From: an uncultured Dyadobacter sp. | GTDB taxonomy: Bacteria; Bacteroidota; Bacteroidia; Cytophagales; Spirosomataceae | DNA length: 64,000 bases | Direction: 5' to 3' | Assembly (NCBI RefSeq): GCF_946482605.1 | Contig: NZ_CAMLSE010000023.1 | Location: 58,166 to 122,165, forward strand | Shown: piece by piece, positions 11,101 to 20,200 of the stretch | Numbering within the stretch: position 1 is the stretch's first letter | Layout of the letters: every line of letters starts with the position of its first letter | Program-made: the position numbers and the translations under genes | The notes under the pieces: model-generated | The model's input: only the letters and a program-made list of their open reading frames with translations | Database searches by the model: none | What the model was told of the DNA's origin: nothing

Positions 11101-11493
11101 CACTGAATAAGCCAGAGACCGCGCCTCCCGGCTGATTCCGAGAGCTGTTACAACGACCTCTTTCAGGTTTTCCGCACTTGGCGCGATGGTCACATCGATC
11201 ACACTGCGTCCGTTGACAGCGACTTCCTCCTGAACATAACCCACAAATGAAAAAACGAGGGTCGGGTTACCAGTACCCACTTCCAGCGAATAATTCCCGG
11301 AAGCGTCGGAAGTGGTGCCGCTCTGTGTTCCTTTGATTAAAATGTTAACTCCTGGCATCGTCGTGCCGTCCTCTCTGGACGTTACTCTCCCTTTCACCAC
11401 CTGGGCCTCGGCTACCGAAGCCAGCAACACAGCCAGAACAATGGCAAAGCGTGTGCGCAGTAAAAATTGTCGAAATGTACAAACTGAATTCAT
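8128..11493 (-). CDS. SusC/RagA-family TonB-linked outer-membrane transporter (pair B)
   Basis: A 1121-residue TonB-dependent transporter. The signal peptide (residues about 10-30) is followed by the carboxypeptidase-like domain (KGRVTSREDGTTMPGVNI). The plug has LLKSLDGKVSGVNF, VLVNIRGTTA, PLYVIDGIPV and ITILKGGSAGALYGAEGGNGVV. The barrel ends in SYGVKLTLDF. It carries the same TALGISREARSLAYS-type linker as pair A, between the regulatory domain and the plug. It lies 44 bases after a small helical ORF on the same strand. A 498-codon antisense ORF over this gene is a shadow caused by codon bias. Confidence 0.95.
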   Translation of the reverse strand: MNSVCTFRQFLLRTRFAIVLAVLLASVAEAQVVKGRVTSREDGTTMPGVNILIKGTQSGTTSDASGNYSLEVGTGNPTLVFSFVGYVQEEVAVNGRSVIDVTIAPSAENLKEVVVTALGISREARSLAYSVSNIKGEDMVKAGNPNLLKSLDGKVSGVNFTNLSSDPTSSVLVNIRGTTAMPTTGNGGTNVSVKSQPLYVIDGIPVGTQTFTQKDGVDFGNILSQLNPNDIASITILKGGSAGALYGAEGGNGVVMITTKSGKGAKRGLGVSYSSMVSVEKPYQFIESQTEFGQGERAYEWQYDNTDTWGPKLDGSFVSDYWDVKAKAWKNGPMVSSGENRMKAYLRTGSTFTNNVGVTGNYEKGSFRLSLSNMTNNGVMPNTKTQQKSINFNSQYNITNRLTVSVNASYINTFNPNKANTTGSNSVLNSLLFNMPSNLQPLSDMRSYWMDGFEGVRQNGAIMKDNGIDVSENNPWFTTYEKIHRFGRDNYFGKIQLNWQLTDELSLLLRTGTQNVKENYELRKSWGDKGDAYGQYVQGSNSSVEANTDAILSYSKNFGKLSMTVAGGGNYRYTNSSDMEISGGDLNSPALFTLANIKAGTMTVAGNPFVNSKSVSAYGTATLGWDEKLFLDVTARNDWKGILAEEKIHYFYPSASLSWLASETFKMPESINLMKFRVGLADVGNGLVRQRSIDTYSYDPSAWGAINTVSLNAQLVDPNIKAQHSITQEAGIDVGLWQNRVRFDFTYFVKTQKDQIDNIPLPKGSGYTGMLTNIGDVRSRGYEWGLNFTPVKTNDFSWDVSASFTHYKAKIIRLSDVFAPSGYIFASYDGKTKVKIAEGETIGNIYEENPILRVKSGKYAGMPLLDSDEGKIQKSASEKDRGQLGNFNPDFILGLNTTLRYKQFTLNMVGSLRKGGKYISVNQQYLESNGRAVTTLGSGDNNPWWVGGRDAEHGGMVWPAVGASQYDAINANNDGKRSDFQDASYVKGVFLNPNYEGDPANAQDSDYIVNGADPKNTFYDFPYNGYGDIIWNFTATRTYDATNFKMREISFAYTLPSAWTRAHKLNNVTFALVGRNLFQWNKSGRHEDPESAFTGVGANQGVLRATLPSIRSYGVKLTLDF

Positions 11494-11537
11494 ATTAGTA
11501 GATTGGGTAACGGTTTCATATATAGGGCTTACTTTAC

Positions 11538-11732
11538 TTAGTCCCCTTCCGGGGCGTGACCATTCGTGCGGTTTTCCTTCAAAAGTCTGTCAAAATAAAT
11601 CTCCAGCGCATCCGAGTACTTCTGCTGCTCCTCTTCGCTGGTAATACCGGCGAGCAGCTCCGATAATTCTTCCCCGGATATCCTGTTGCTGATCAGTTTA
11701 TCAATCAATTTTTCTGCCCGGGAAAGTGCCAT
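11538..11732 (-). CDS. Small helical protein of 64 residues before SusC, anti-sigma-like
   Basis: A 64-residue, highly charged, probably all-helical soluble protein (MALSRAEKLIDKLISNR at the N-terminus) with no signal peptide or membrane segment. The order helix, short ISGEEL turn, helix, then EEEQQKYSDALEIYFDRLL resembles the cytoplasmic N-terminal domain of FecR-type anti-sigma factors in Cytophagales, but the TM helix and FecR domain are absent. It ends 44 bases before the SusC gene of pair B and is probably the first gene of that operon. I infer a regulatory role from position and shape only. No family is recognised with certainty. Confidence 0.6.
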   Translation of the reverse strand: MALSRAEKLIDKLISNRISGEELSELLAGITSEEEQQKYSDALEIYFDRLLKENRTNGHAPEGD

Positions 11733-11837
11733 ATCATTAGCTGGTTTAGTCTGTGTAAAATACTGGGATGCGAATGTAATGGACTATTTACTTTGCCTGG
11801 ATTTTTTACAGCGCCTTCTGTCGATCCCTTAGGAGGA

Positions 11838-11864
11838 AAAAAGCGATTGTTTCCTAAACAATCG
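11838..11864 (-). terminator. Intrinsic terminator between the barrel-like gene and the small helical gene
   Basis: Perfect 9-bp stem CGATTGTTT/AAACAATCG (11844-11852 with 11856-11864) with a three-base loop. On the minus strand it is followed by CTTTTTTCC. It ends the transcript of the 11982-13154 gene, leaving about 105 bases for the promoter of the SusC/SusD pair B operon. A TACCTTTG element (minus strand, 11929-11936) lies upstream of it, so a short terminated transcript is also possible. Confidence 0.75.
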
Positions 11865-11981
11865 GCAGGTCGACCAAACGGTGTCATCGGGCTAGCCTGC
11901 CGGTGACCGGGTTTATTACATGGTAGCTCAAAGGTAAAAAAACGCGGCGAGGGCATCGGCCGGACGGAAATAACCGATCCA

Positions 11982-13154
11982 TTAACGCATCCTGCCTCGC
12001 CGGGCATTCAGGAGAATGTAGTATTGCAAACTGATCCTAGGCGGCAGGAAGAACCCTGTTTTTGTGATCAGCGTGTAAAAGTTGCAGAAGTTGCCTAGTT
12101 CCACGTTAATGCGTCGCTTATAACTCAGTCCCGCCTGCAGCCCCAGGATCTCCTGCCGGTAACCCCGGTTCACCACACTACCACAAACACCGAAATACGG
12201 ACGCATTTTCCCCGTGCCCAGGTATCGCCCGACCGACACTTCAAAGGTTTTCAGCATCCGCTTACGGATTGGATCCGGGTAGAAACCGAGCAGTATACCG
12301 GGTGTAACCAAAAAGCTGATTTTGGCATATCGATTATGAAATTTTCTGGGAAAATTCAATCTGAGCCCCAGACCGCACGTGAGTTTGTTGGTAACCTCAA
12401 AGCGGTTCTCTTTCCAATTTTCAAGACCGATACCTGTCTCAATGTCACACGTAAATTCATCGTGCTCAGCGATGTAGAGTTCGCTTCCGGTCAAAAATGA
12501 CATGTTATACTTTTCGATGTACCGGCTCAGATATTTTTTCTGAAACGGAGGAGGCGGCTCACTGAACCGATCTGAGTCTCCGCAAGAAACACGGAGCTGC
12601 TCCTTATATTTATCGTACAACAAAAGATAAGTCTGATCGCTAACCGATTTGTAAAACGGATAGTAGTAAAGCTCTTTCAATAACCCTTCCTTTTCCAGAA
12701 AAAAATGAGAATGTTCCGACGCATCGGCAAATTCAAACAGCGTAGCCCTGCCAGCAACCAACTCTTGTAAAAATACCTGAAGAGAATCCTTTGCCTCCAA
12801 TGACGGAGCTTGTCTATACCTTTGGGTCATCGAAATATCCAGCAACCCGATCTTCCTGCTTTTATATATTTCCGCATGCTTGATGGCAAACCCCTTTGCA
12901 TGCTCGGCCAGGATCGTCTGTACCTTTTGGTCCCCGCTCTTAAATGCTATCTTTTTCGGGCTCTTCGCCCAGTTTTCGTCCCGGATCAGACCATGGATCG
13001 TATCGTTCTGGTTGGTAATGATGTAGCCTTCCGCAAATTTACCCTGAGCAAGGAGCAGGGTGGGGGCCATCGTATGAATCAGCAATAGCGCAAGGGCAAC
13101 TTTGGTGGAAAAATGAATGCATTGGTACCCGATGTGTGTGAAATGATTTTTCAT
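11982..13154 (-). CDS. Secreted protein of unknown function with barrel-like C-terminal half
   Basis: A 390-residue protein with a signal peptide (residues about 15-36, ending LLLAQG). The N-terminal part, starting FAEGYIITNQNDTIHGLI, is a pattern seen in Bacteroidota envelope proteins. The second half has alternating polar/hydrophobic strands (residues about 245-385) ending in LQYYILLNARRG, which suggests an outer-membrane beta-barrel. I do not recognise a named function. It stands alone between two terminating structures, upstream of the SusC/SusD cluster on the same strand. Confidence 0.7.
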   Translation of the reverse strand: MKNHFTHIGYQCIHFSTKVALALLLIHTMAPTLLLAQGKFAEGYIITNQNDTIHGLIRDENWAKSPKKIAFKSGDQKVQTILAEHAKGFAIKHAEIYKSRKIGLLDISMTQRYRQAPSLEAKDSLQVFLQELVAGRATLFEFADASEHSHFFLEKEGLLKELYYYPFYKSVSDQTYLLLYDKYKEQLRVSCGDSDRFSEPPPPFQKKYLSRYIEKYNMSFLTGSELYIAEHDEFTCDIETGIGLENWKENRFEVTNKLTCGLGLRLNFPRKFHNRYAKISFLVTPGILLGFYPDPIRKRMLKTFEVSVGRYLGTGKMRPYFGVCGSVVNRGYRQEILGLQAGLSYKRRINVELGNFCNFYTLITKTGFFLPPRISLQYYILLNARRGRMR

Positions 13155-13252
13155 AGGTGTGTTTGGTTATGTTAACGATACAAAAAAATTAGGGTATGCA
13201 TTATTGCATGCGTGTCGCCGTGATCCGGATTGCTTGCGAGCAATTGGATCCA

Positions 13253-13516
13253 TCAAAAGAGATTAAAGTTGCCGGGAAAAAAAATATACACGAGCAAAGC
13301 GATGACGCAAACAACAATGCTTAACATCTTCTGATCCTTTACTCTTATAACTATAAATAACAAATGCAAGAGCATCAAAACGATCGCTACTCCTAAAAAA
13401 TCGAGTATGTCAAGCATTTCTGTTACCGAAAAAAAATTTCTTTTGGACATTTCGAACAAGACGAAAAACATGGCTAACCAAGTCAAATTAATTGCCACAT
13501 GTATATTTTTTAGCAC
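13253..13516 (-). CDS. Small three-TM membrane protein, paralogue of its upstream neighbour
   Basis: An 87-residue membrane protein with about three hydrophobic helices (residues about 8-22, 38-58 and 65-81) and a charged turn KRNFFSVTE. It has exactly the same length as the protein encoded at 13636-13899 and aligns with it end to end. Shared residues include IH..IN near the start, R..F.V.E.L in the middle and V.YI.F.G.FN.F at the end. The region is visibly AT-rich compared with the surrounding genes. It lies downstream of an RHS gene, so a second immunity gene is a reasonable inference. A hairpin (13222-13250) follows it but lacks a U-tract. Confidence 0.65.
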   Translation of the reverse strand: MLKNIHVAINLTWLAMFFVLFEMSKRNFFSVTEMLDILDFLGVAIVLMLLHLLFIVIRVKDQKMLSIVVCVIALLVYIFFPGNFNLF

Positions 13517-13635
13517 TTTGTTCTAAGAATAAGACAAAATCGATCATCATGCATTTTATTAAACTATAAATAAATCAGCCACTGCATTAATAAGACAGCA
13601 CTAAATATTAAAATGCATCTCTGTTTTATAGTGAA

Positions 13636-13899
13636 CTAAAATGGATTAAACTCCCCATTGAAATAAATGTACACAATAAGTGTAAGAATTGAAACGAACA
13701 GGGAGAGCCATTTTAATTGATTTACTATAAATCCTATTAGTAGAATGTGACAGATAATAAACACAAATACAACACCTACAATATCAATAATACATAATCT
13801 CTCCGATACAGTAAAGTAACCCCTGCGAGTCAAAACTAACAAAATCAGAAAAGACGACAAGAAAAATATATTTATTACAATATGGATATACTTTTTCAT
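13636..13899 (-). CDS. Small three-TM membrane protein, translationally coupled to the RHS gene; candidate immunity protein
   Basis: An 87-residue membrane protein with three predicted helices (residues about 7-24, 36-57 and 63-79). Its start codon overlaps the stop of the RHS gene in an ATGA arrangement (13896-13899), the usual sign of translational coupling. A small gene directly after a polymorphic RHS gene is typically the immunity protein against the RHS C-terminal domain, and that is my inference here. A membrane location would suit protection against a toxin acting in the periplasm or envelope. The gene is AT-rich, unlike its neighbours, and is duplicated downstream. Confidence 0.7.
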   Translation of the reverse strand: MKKYIHIVINIFFLSSFLILLVLTRRGYFTVSERLCIIDIVGVVFVFIICHILLIGFIVNQLKWLSLFVSILTLIVYIYFNGEFNPF

Positions 13900-16800
13900 T
13901 TGTTCCAGTTAGCAAAATTAAAACATCTAAAAATCAAGCGCTCTTCTTTTGAAAAATTGGTAGTAGTAGTTGCTCTACTAGTATTCCTCCATGTGTCAGC
14001 TTGACTATCGTAGGTCCCTGTTTGTATCGAAGTTCCCAAATAACGCATGGAGGTTGGATCGCCAGACCCCCAAATTCTTTGAGCTGGCAAGAAGCCAGTA
14101 AAATTCCCTTGTTTAATTAAAAAACTATTCCCATTATCACTCTTTCCCATAATCATCTGAACATGATGTGCCCTAGTGCTGCCAGATCGCTCATTGAGCA
14201 GAATCGTACCACTATTCGCATCCTGAGAAGTACTGGCTGTTGTGTTCGCGTTATTCTGAAAATCCGGTGCACCCGACGTCGCCTTGACGTCATGCGAAAA
14301 ACTTTCGTAATCGTTATATTCGGTCGAAGCAGCATCAAAGTTCTTCGCCTCTGTTTTCCATTGAAATGGCAGTGCATTGTCCCTTGAGAAATCCATGATT
14401 AGTGACAGAGCCAAGTCGTCGCATGTATATTTATCGTTCCTTGCTGTATACTTTTGAATATATTCGGGAAGAGCCTTATTGAATTTTGAAATAAAGTTCG
14501 GATTCCATTGATTGCTGATCTTCCAGGCACTATCCCCATTCACATCGATATTGATTACCGGATTACCCAGTGCAAATTGGTACGTTGACACATCTGGATA
14601 TTTACCAGCAAACCTGTCGACTGTGCCCATTCTACCAACCTCCGGCATATACATCCTTGCTCCATAATCCAGATAGCCGATCCCCACCTGCAATTCTTTC
14701 TCATTATAAAGATACCGGTTATATCCATTTCTTATCGCTGGCTGCTGCGCCGAGTTATTCCGGTCGATATCAATGCCAAACGGATAGTAATCCGTTCGTT
14801 GTAAGGTCTGTCCCTTCTCGTCAAACACCAATCGCACATTGCCCAAATGGTCTTTCAGATAATACTCGAACCTGATATTGTTATTCCTAAAAACAGCCTG
14901 CCCTTCTGAGAGGGACATGCGATAGAGATTGGTTGCATTGCCGACCTGCCGGTACTCGAATTTACCCCCATATTTTAATGTTAGTGTATCGAAGGCATAT
15001 TTGTGCTTGTTCCCCGTTGCGTCGTAGTCGTAGGTCGCTATCTTGGCCCCGACCGTGATTGTTTGGGGAAGATTCAGGTAGTTGTAAGTCAGCACGGCAC
15101 CGCGGTTACCGTCCGAAGTCATGTTACCGTTGCCATCATAGCCGTAATTGCTAACCCCGCTTTTGACTCCCAGGCTGTTACCGCTTCCGTCCGTGACTAT
15201 TGAGAGTCGATTACCCAGATAACTGTAGCTAAGATTGTCAACCACCGCCCCGGCCCTTGCCAGCGTCTTAATGTTTCCATTCTTATCATAGGTAATGCCG
15301 CTTTCAGTATCGCCATATCCGCCAACACCCGTCGAGCCGGTCATCCGGCTTGCACCGTCATAACTGAAATTCAACCCTTTGGTGTAAGAAGTTTCATCTT
15401 TGTTGAGCGATAGCATCTGGCTCACATTGCCGTTGGTATAATTGTTCCCATTAGCATATGCCAAACTGTATCCAAACACATTCTGTTCGGGGCTGTTGTC
15501 CTGCTGTTTGTAAACGGTTTTCCCCTCGGTCTGCCAGCCCCGGATGTTATGGGTATAGTCGGTTTTTCGCAAGTAATGGACGTTATCCAATGAATGCAGC
15601 CACTGGCTCTGTTGCAACCCCAGGGCATTGTAGCGATGCGCAGTCGTAAACGCCTCTTTTGTCTTGTTCCCGCTGATGACCTTTTCTTTAACACTCAGCA
15701 ATCTGTCCGTATGGTCGTATTGAAAAGTAGCAGTATGACTGTGGGTTACATTACCCGCCAGTAGCTGTTCTGTTTTTTGCTCAGAAAACACCGGTGCCAG
15801 ATCGTATTTATATTGGCTCGATACCCGCTCCAAACTGTTTACACCCAGATCATAAAGTTCACGACTGGCCTGGATTGGCCGGTATTCGGCGTCATAGTAA
15901 GTAACGCCGGTCAGCCAGCCGCCTGCTGCCCCATTTCCCGGAAGCATCCTTGCACGCGTTCCTGTAATCTGTCCCTTCACTGTCGCGTTGACTGCCGGAT
16001 AGTATATCGAACTGTAATTCAGACCAGCAGTCTTTAAAAATGAATAGTCGTCATAAAACGTAATAGTCAACAAATTCGCTTCGGTCGCAGTTTTGGGGGC
16101 AGTTTTGTCCAGGGTATAGCCCTGTATTGTTCCATTACTGCGCTCTTCATGATGTTCGGTATTCGCATCGACGGCCACGGACCAATTCTGCCGGGTAAGA
16201 TTAGACACGACTTCCCCCGTTACAATCGGCCGGTTCAGTGCATCGTATTTGGTAAATGCCCAAACGCCCCTTGCCAGCTGGTTGGCATCTCTCACAAGTG
16301 CGAGGCGACCGTATTGATCATAAACTAGTTCGGTTACTCCGGCTCCGGGCATTCGCTTCACCGTCATTCTTCCGCGATCATCATAATCATAAGTGAAAGC
16401 GTGATCGGCCAGCGAGGACACATCCTGGTAACTGGGTTGTAAAACGCCTCTAAGAAGCCCCACATCATCATACACATAATACGTCGATAAAGTATTGCCT
16501 GCTGCCACGACCACCTGACGGCAGACCAATTGTCCCAGCAGGTCAGTGAATTCGTTGATCACATTACCCTGCTCGTCCGTTATGTTTTTGTAAGTCAATG
16601 TTCCAGGAGCATATTGTCCCGCCTGAACGATCGTATTAGCTGCCGGATCATAGTCGTAGCGATTAACCTGGTTAGCTCCGTTTATCTTCTGTTTGATAAC
16701 CGAGCTACCACTTTTGTTTCCCGGTGCTCGTTCACCAGACACTCGCCCAGAGGGCGACAGATCAAAGAATGTTTCCTCATAAGGCCTTCCTAGGTCCGAT

Positions 16801-17171
16801 GATTCTAAACCTGCCGCGTTGATTGCATACCAATTTAAAGCTTCAGTCGCAGCATTGCCATGAAACGCTCCGCCACCTGCCGCTGCATAAGGCAAATACT
16901 TTTTAGCGGCCCTCCCAGCCGCATCGTATTCTAACGGTTCCACCAAATCTTGCCCCGTAGGGTTTTGTGCAACAGCTATCTGCTGTATAGTCCGCCCCAA
17001 TCCATCGAAGTATTGTACTTGAGTAACCACCTTACTGACATCATCGGCGTTAGCACCACTTTGCTTATAGGCCCGCTGGATGATATAGTTGCGCGTATCG
17101 GTTTGTTGTGAATAAGTAATATAAGGAATTAACATAATACCGGCGAATAGCCATAATAATGTGTGTTTCAT
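13896..17171 (-). CDS. RHS-repeat protein with DUF6443 N-terminus and distinct C-terminal domain
   Basis: A 1091-residue exported protein (signal peptide ending YITYSQQ). The N-terminal DUF6443-type region (residues about 25-100: QVQYFDGLGRTIQQIAVAQ) leads into many YD/RHS repeats (YDYDDRGRM, YDQYGRL, YDGNGNM and so on). The RHS-associated core (YLKDHLGNVRLVF to GRMGTVDRFAG) ends near residue 881. The last 210 residues differ from the core: Cys917 in YTCDDLALSL and His1002-His1003 in HHVQMIMG could form a papain-like Cys/His pair, but this is only inference. RHS shells usually enclose and deliver such variable tips. It follows its T9SS-sorted partner by 84 bases, and its stop overlaps the start of a small membrane gene. 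Confidence 0.88.
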   Translation of the reverse strand: MKHTLLWLFAGIMLIPYITYSQQTDTRNYIIQRAYKQSGANADDVSKVVTQVQYFDGLGRTIQQIAVAQNPTGQDLVEPLEYDAAGRAAKKYLPYAAAGGGAFHGNAATEALNWYAINAAGLESSDLGRPYEETFFDLSPSGRVSGERAPGNKSGSSVIKQKINGANQVNRYDYDPAANTIVQAGQYAPGTLTYKNITDEQGNVINEFTDLLGQLVCRQVVVAAGNTLSTYYVYDDVGLLRGVLQPSYQDVSSLADHAFTYDYDDRGRMTVKRMPGAGVTELVYDQYGRLALVRDANQLARGVWAFTKYDALNRPIVTGEVVSNLTRQNWSVAVDANTEHHEERSNGTIQGYTLDKTAPKTATEANLLTITFYDDYSFLKTAGLNYSSIYYPAVNATVKGQITGTRARMLPGNGAAGGWLTGVTYYDAEYRPIQASRELYDLGVNSLERVSSQYKYDLAPVFSEQKTEQLLAGNVTHSHTATFQYDHTDRLLSVKEKVISGNKTKEAFTTAHRYNALGLQQSQWLHSLDNVHYLRKTDYTHNIRGWQTEGKTVYKQQDNSPEQNVFGYSLAYANGNNYTNGNVSQMLSLNKDETSYTKGLNFSYDGASRMTGSTGVGGYGDTESGITYDKNGNIKTLARAGAVVDNLSYSYLGNRLSIVTDGSGNSLGVKSGVSNYGYDGNGNMTSDGNRGAVLTYNYLNLPQTITVGAKIATYDYDATGNKHKYAFDTLTLKYGGKFEYRQVGNATNLYRMSLSEGQAVFRNNNIRFEYYLKDHLGNVRLVFDEKGQTLQRTDYYPFGIDIDRNNSAQQPAIRNGYNRYLYNEKELQVGIGYLDYGARMYMPEVGRMGTVDRFAGKYPDVSTYQFALGNPVINIDVNGDSAWKISNQWNPNFISKFNKALPEYIQKYTARNDKYTCDDLALSLIMDFSRDNALPFQWKTEAKNFDAASTEYNDYESFSHDVKATSGAPDFQNNANTTASTSQDANSGTILLNERSGSTRAHHVQMIMGKSDNGNSFLIKQGNFTGFLPAQRIWGSGDPTSMRYLGTSIQTGTYDSQADTWRNTSRATTTTNFSKEERLIFRCFNFANWNK

Positions 17172-17255
17172 AGCAGAGATAGGTTTGAAAAAGATAGGAT
17201 AATGCCACAGAGTGACTTCGTCTCTCGGCAGAGCGCAATCTGTGTAGATTAAAGA

Positions 17256-20200
17256 TTACTGCCTGACAATCCTGTGATTGCCCACAGAACCATCATGATA
17301 GAAGATTCGGACGATGTACAAACCGGGAGGTAGGCGGGAAATGTCGATGGCTGCTTTCCACGGTGTCGATAATACGTTGTCTCCCTCGGCATTGAAAACT
17401 GCTATGGCACGGATCAACGACGTATCTGATGTACGGATGGATAACTGATCTCCCACTGTCACAGGATTCGGGTGTACAACGACAGTATGATCACTGTCGA
17501 AAATTACACTTTCAATCCGGCTGTAAGTGTAAGTCCCATCCTGATCCACCATCCTTAGCCTGTAAAGGTTTTCACCTTCTAATGGAGCAGAATCTCTGAA
17601 TATGTAGGTATATTCATCATTACTTTCTCTCTGTGACGCCAGCTTACCAATACTTTCCCATTGTCTTCCGTCATGGCTCCGTTCAATCTCAAAATGATCG
17701 CTGTTTAACTCAAATGCAGTAATCCACGAAAGTAACGATGCATTTTCCTGGCGGATCGCAGTAAATTTTATTAGTGTGACGGGAAGTGCAGCCTCCGCTA
17801 TCAATAGCAACGGCAATGCCACCATCATATCGGTCGGCGCAATAGCCGCACATTCAACTACTTGCCCGGCGATGTTATAGCAATAAGAAATCCGTTTCGG
17901 TCCCGCCGCATTGTTTGAACTAACCGACTTGATCCTATTGAAGTTATCATAGTCATAAAAGGTTGTCTTTCCATTCGGATCCTGGACTGTCTCCACACCG
18001 ATCGCCGCCTTGTAAGTATAGTGGCTCGATGTAGCAATCGATGTTCCATCCCCCGATGTTCTCTTTTTGAGCAAATCGACCTTCCCGATGTCGGCAAGAC
18101 CAAAATACTCCATTTTTTGCACTGAGCCGCCGAGCTCTTTGTAGGTCAAAAGATTCCCCCTGGGATCGTAGCTAAGAAATTCTATTTCAGTATTAAAAAA
18201 TGCAGCATTTCCCAACTTAGTTTGCACCTTCTGCGGCTGGTGGGTACCTGCAAAAAGATCGTAAGGGATCGACGTCGCTTTAATGGGTGCTGGCGACATC
18301 TCAGTTCCAGTGTATCTGAATATTTCTCTCACCGGCCCCACGATATTTTTGACAACCATGGCATTACTTACTGCATCGCCGAGATTCGGCGGATACTTGT
18401 ACCAGGTTTTTATGGTACGTCCCCGGCTGTCGTTCTGCCCTTCAATGTGCACCTGTCCGTTGGGCCAGTAAGATTGTGTCTTTACCAAAGTGCTAAACAG
18501 CCCGGGATTGTCCTGATCGTAAGTCAGTTGAGTTACTTCTGATGGCAGAAATTTCCTTACATCATAAATGTATGCGGTGCCATCAAAAGTGGCGTGTGTT
18601 GTTCCGCATAGAAATGTCACCTGCGTTTTTACTGACCTGGCGGAATAATTTTGAAGAGCTCCTACAAAATTGTACTGGTAATTAATTTTTGAAACAGGAC
18701 TGCCATTCTGATAGTAAACTTCTTCGGCCAGTTTTTTTCCCCTTGTGAAGCTTTTGTTATTACATGGTTGATAAGGGGTTGTACTAATTTGCAAAAAGCC
18801 AGATGGAGCTTCGTCCCGGTAACCATTATCGAAATTTGAAAATTTATGCACTGTCCATCCCCCTGCGGAGGATAACTCCACAACCTGTGAGTAGCCAATG
18901 TGAGCTCCCATCGCATTTTCAGATGCTGGTAATACCGACTGCGTTGAAAATATTTCCTCCTCAACGTCAATATCCTCGTCATCCGGGAGGGGCTTATAGT
19001 CTGGCCAGTAGTACTGTGCTTTGCCTCCCAGAATACCGCTGGACAACACATTAGCAGCGGTATCAGGGTTTGCTGCATTGAAAACTGCGGGGTAAAAATA
19101 CTTTTTTACAACAGCCGGAAACTGGACTCCGGGGTCGTAGCTCTGTATTTCTTTAATCCTGAGTCCCCCGGCGAGTTGACTTGTAACCAACATATCCTCC
19201 CCCTCCCATCGCTTCAGTTTTACCTCCTTCGCAAACCTGTGTGCTTCAAACCGAAACTTTGTAATGCCCCCGGTAGGATATTTCATTTGAATAAGCGAAC
19301 CCAGCCGTAGAACATCCTCGTTAAGATCTGGCTTTCTGTACATATCTCCATACGTGGGAAATGAGCCGTAGTCATTCTGGATGTTAATCAATTTACCATT
19401 ATTGAATCCCCAATGATCCGTGTGGGATTTGCAGTACGCTGGCAAACTATTTCCGTTGGAAAAGTAAGTAAATTCATATCCAGGCAAGACTATGTTAGAG
19501 TAACCTGATTTTTCTCTTACCTTCTGCAACATCAAGCGCTCATTTGAAACGTTATTATAGGTAAGCTCAAACTCCTTGACAGTCTGCCCGTTACCATTTT
19601 GTATCTGGATCTTATCAAGTTTTCGCCACTTCAGTTTGGACAGCAATTGAGCCAAAGAAGGAGCTCCGCAGCCATTTGGGTAGTTAATTTGAACAGGATA
19701 ATAGCAATCATACAAGAAGGTCAAAAAATCAAGCTTTGAATAACCAGTTATGACCTTCCTATTCTCGTATGTCGTGAAGATATCATCGGAATATCTCAGC
19801 TCCGTGCTTTCGCTCGAAAGGAATTTGACTTTAAAATTATCCGAGACAATTTCTTTTAGATAAATCGGGGATATCAATTTTCCGGTATAAGGGCCATATT
19901 CACTGATCTGGGACGACCAGTTTTCGCAACCAAACCACCACCCACCATCAACCCTCGCCAACTTTTTATACACCGAGAAGTACATTTGATTAACGAAATC
20001 ACCGCGTTCGTACACAAAATCAATCTGGTGTCCCGTTGGACTGACAATCGATTTCAAGTACCAGGCATTGCATGCCCAAGTATCTCTTCCCTGATCAAAA
20101 AAGTCGATGCTGTACTCCATAAATGCCATATCACTGCCCCCGAAAGTATACTTCGTCCCAAACTCATCGGTAAGTACAAAACCCTGGAAGTGTTCCATGT

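Noticed and set aside
11705..12007. A 100-codon minus-strand frame between the small helical gene and the barrel-like gene
   Set aside because: It spans a terminator hairpin, overlaps both neighbours and has Pro/Arg-rich random composition.
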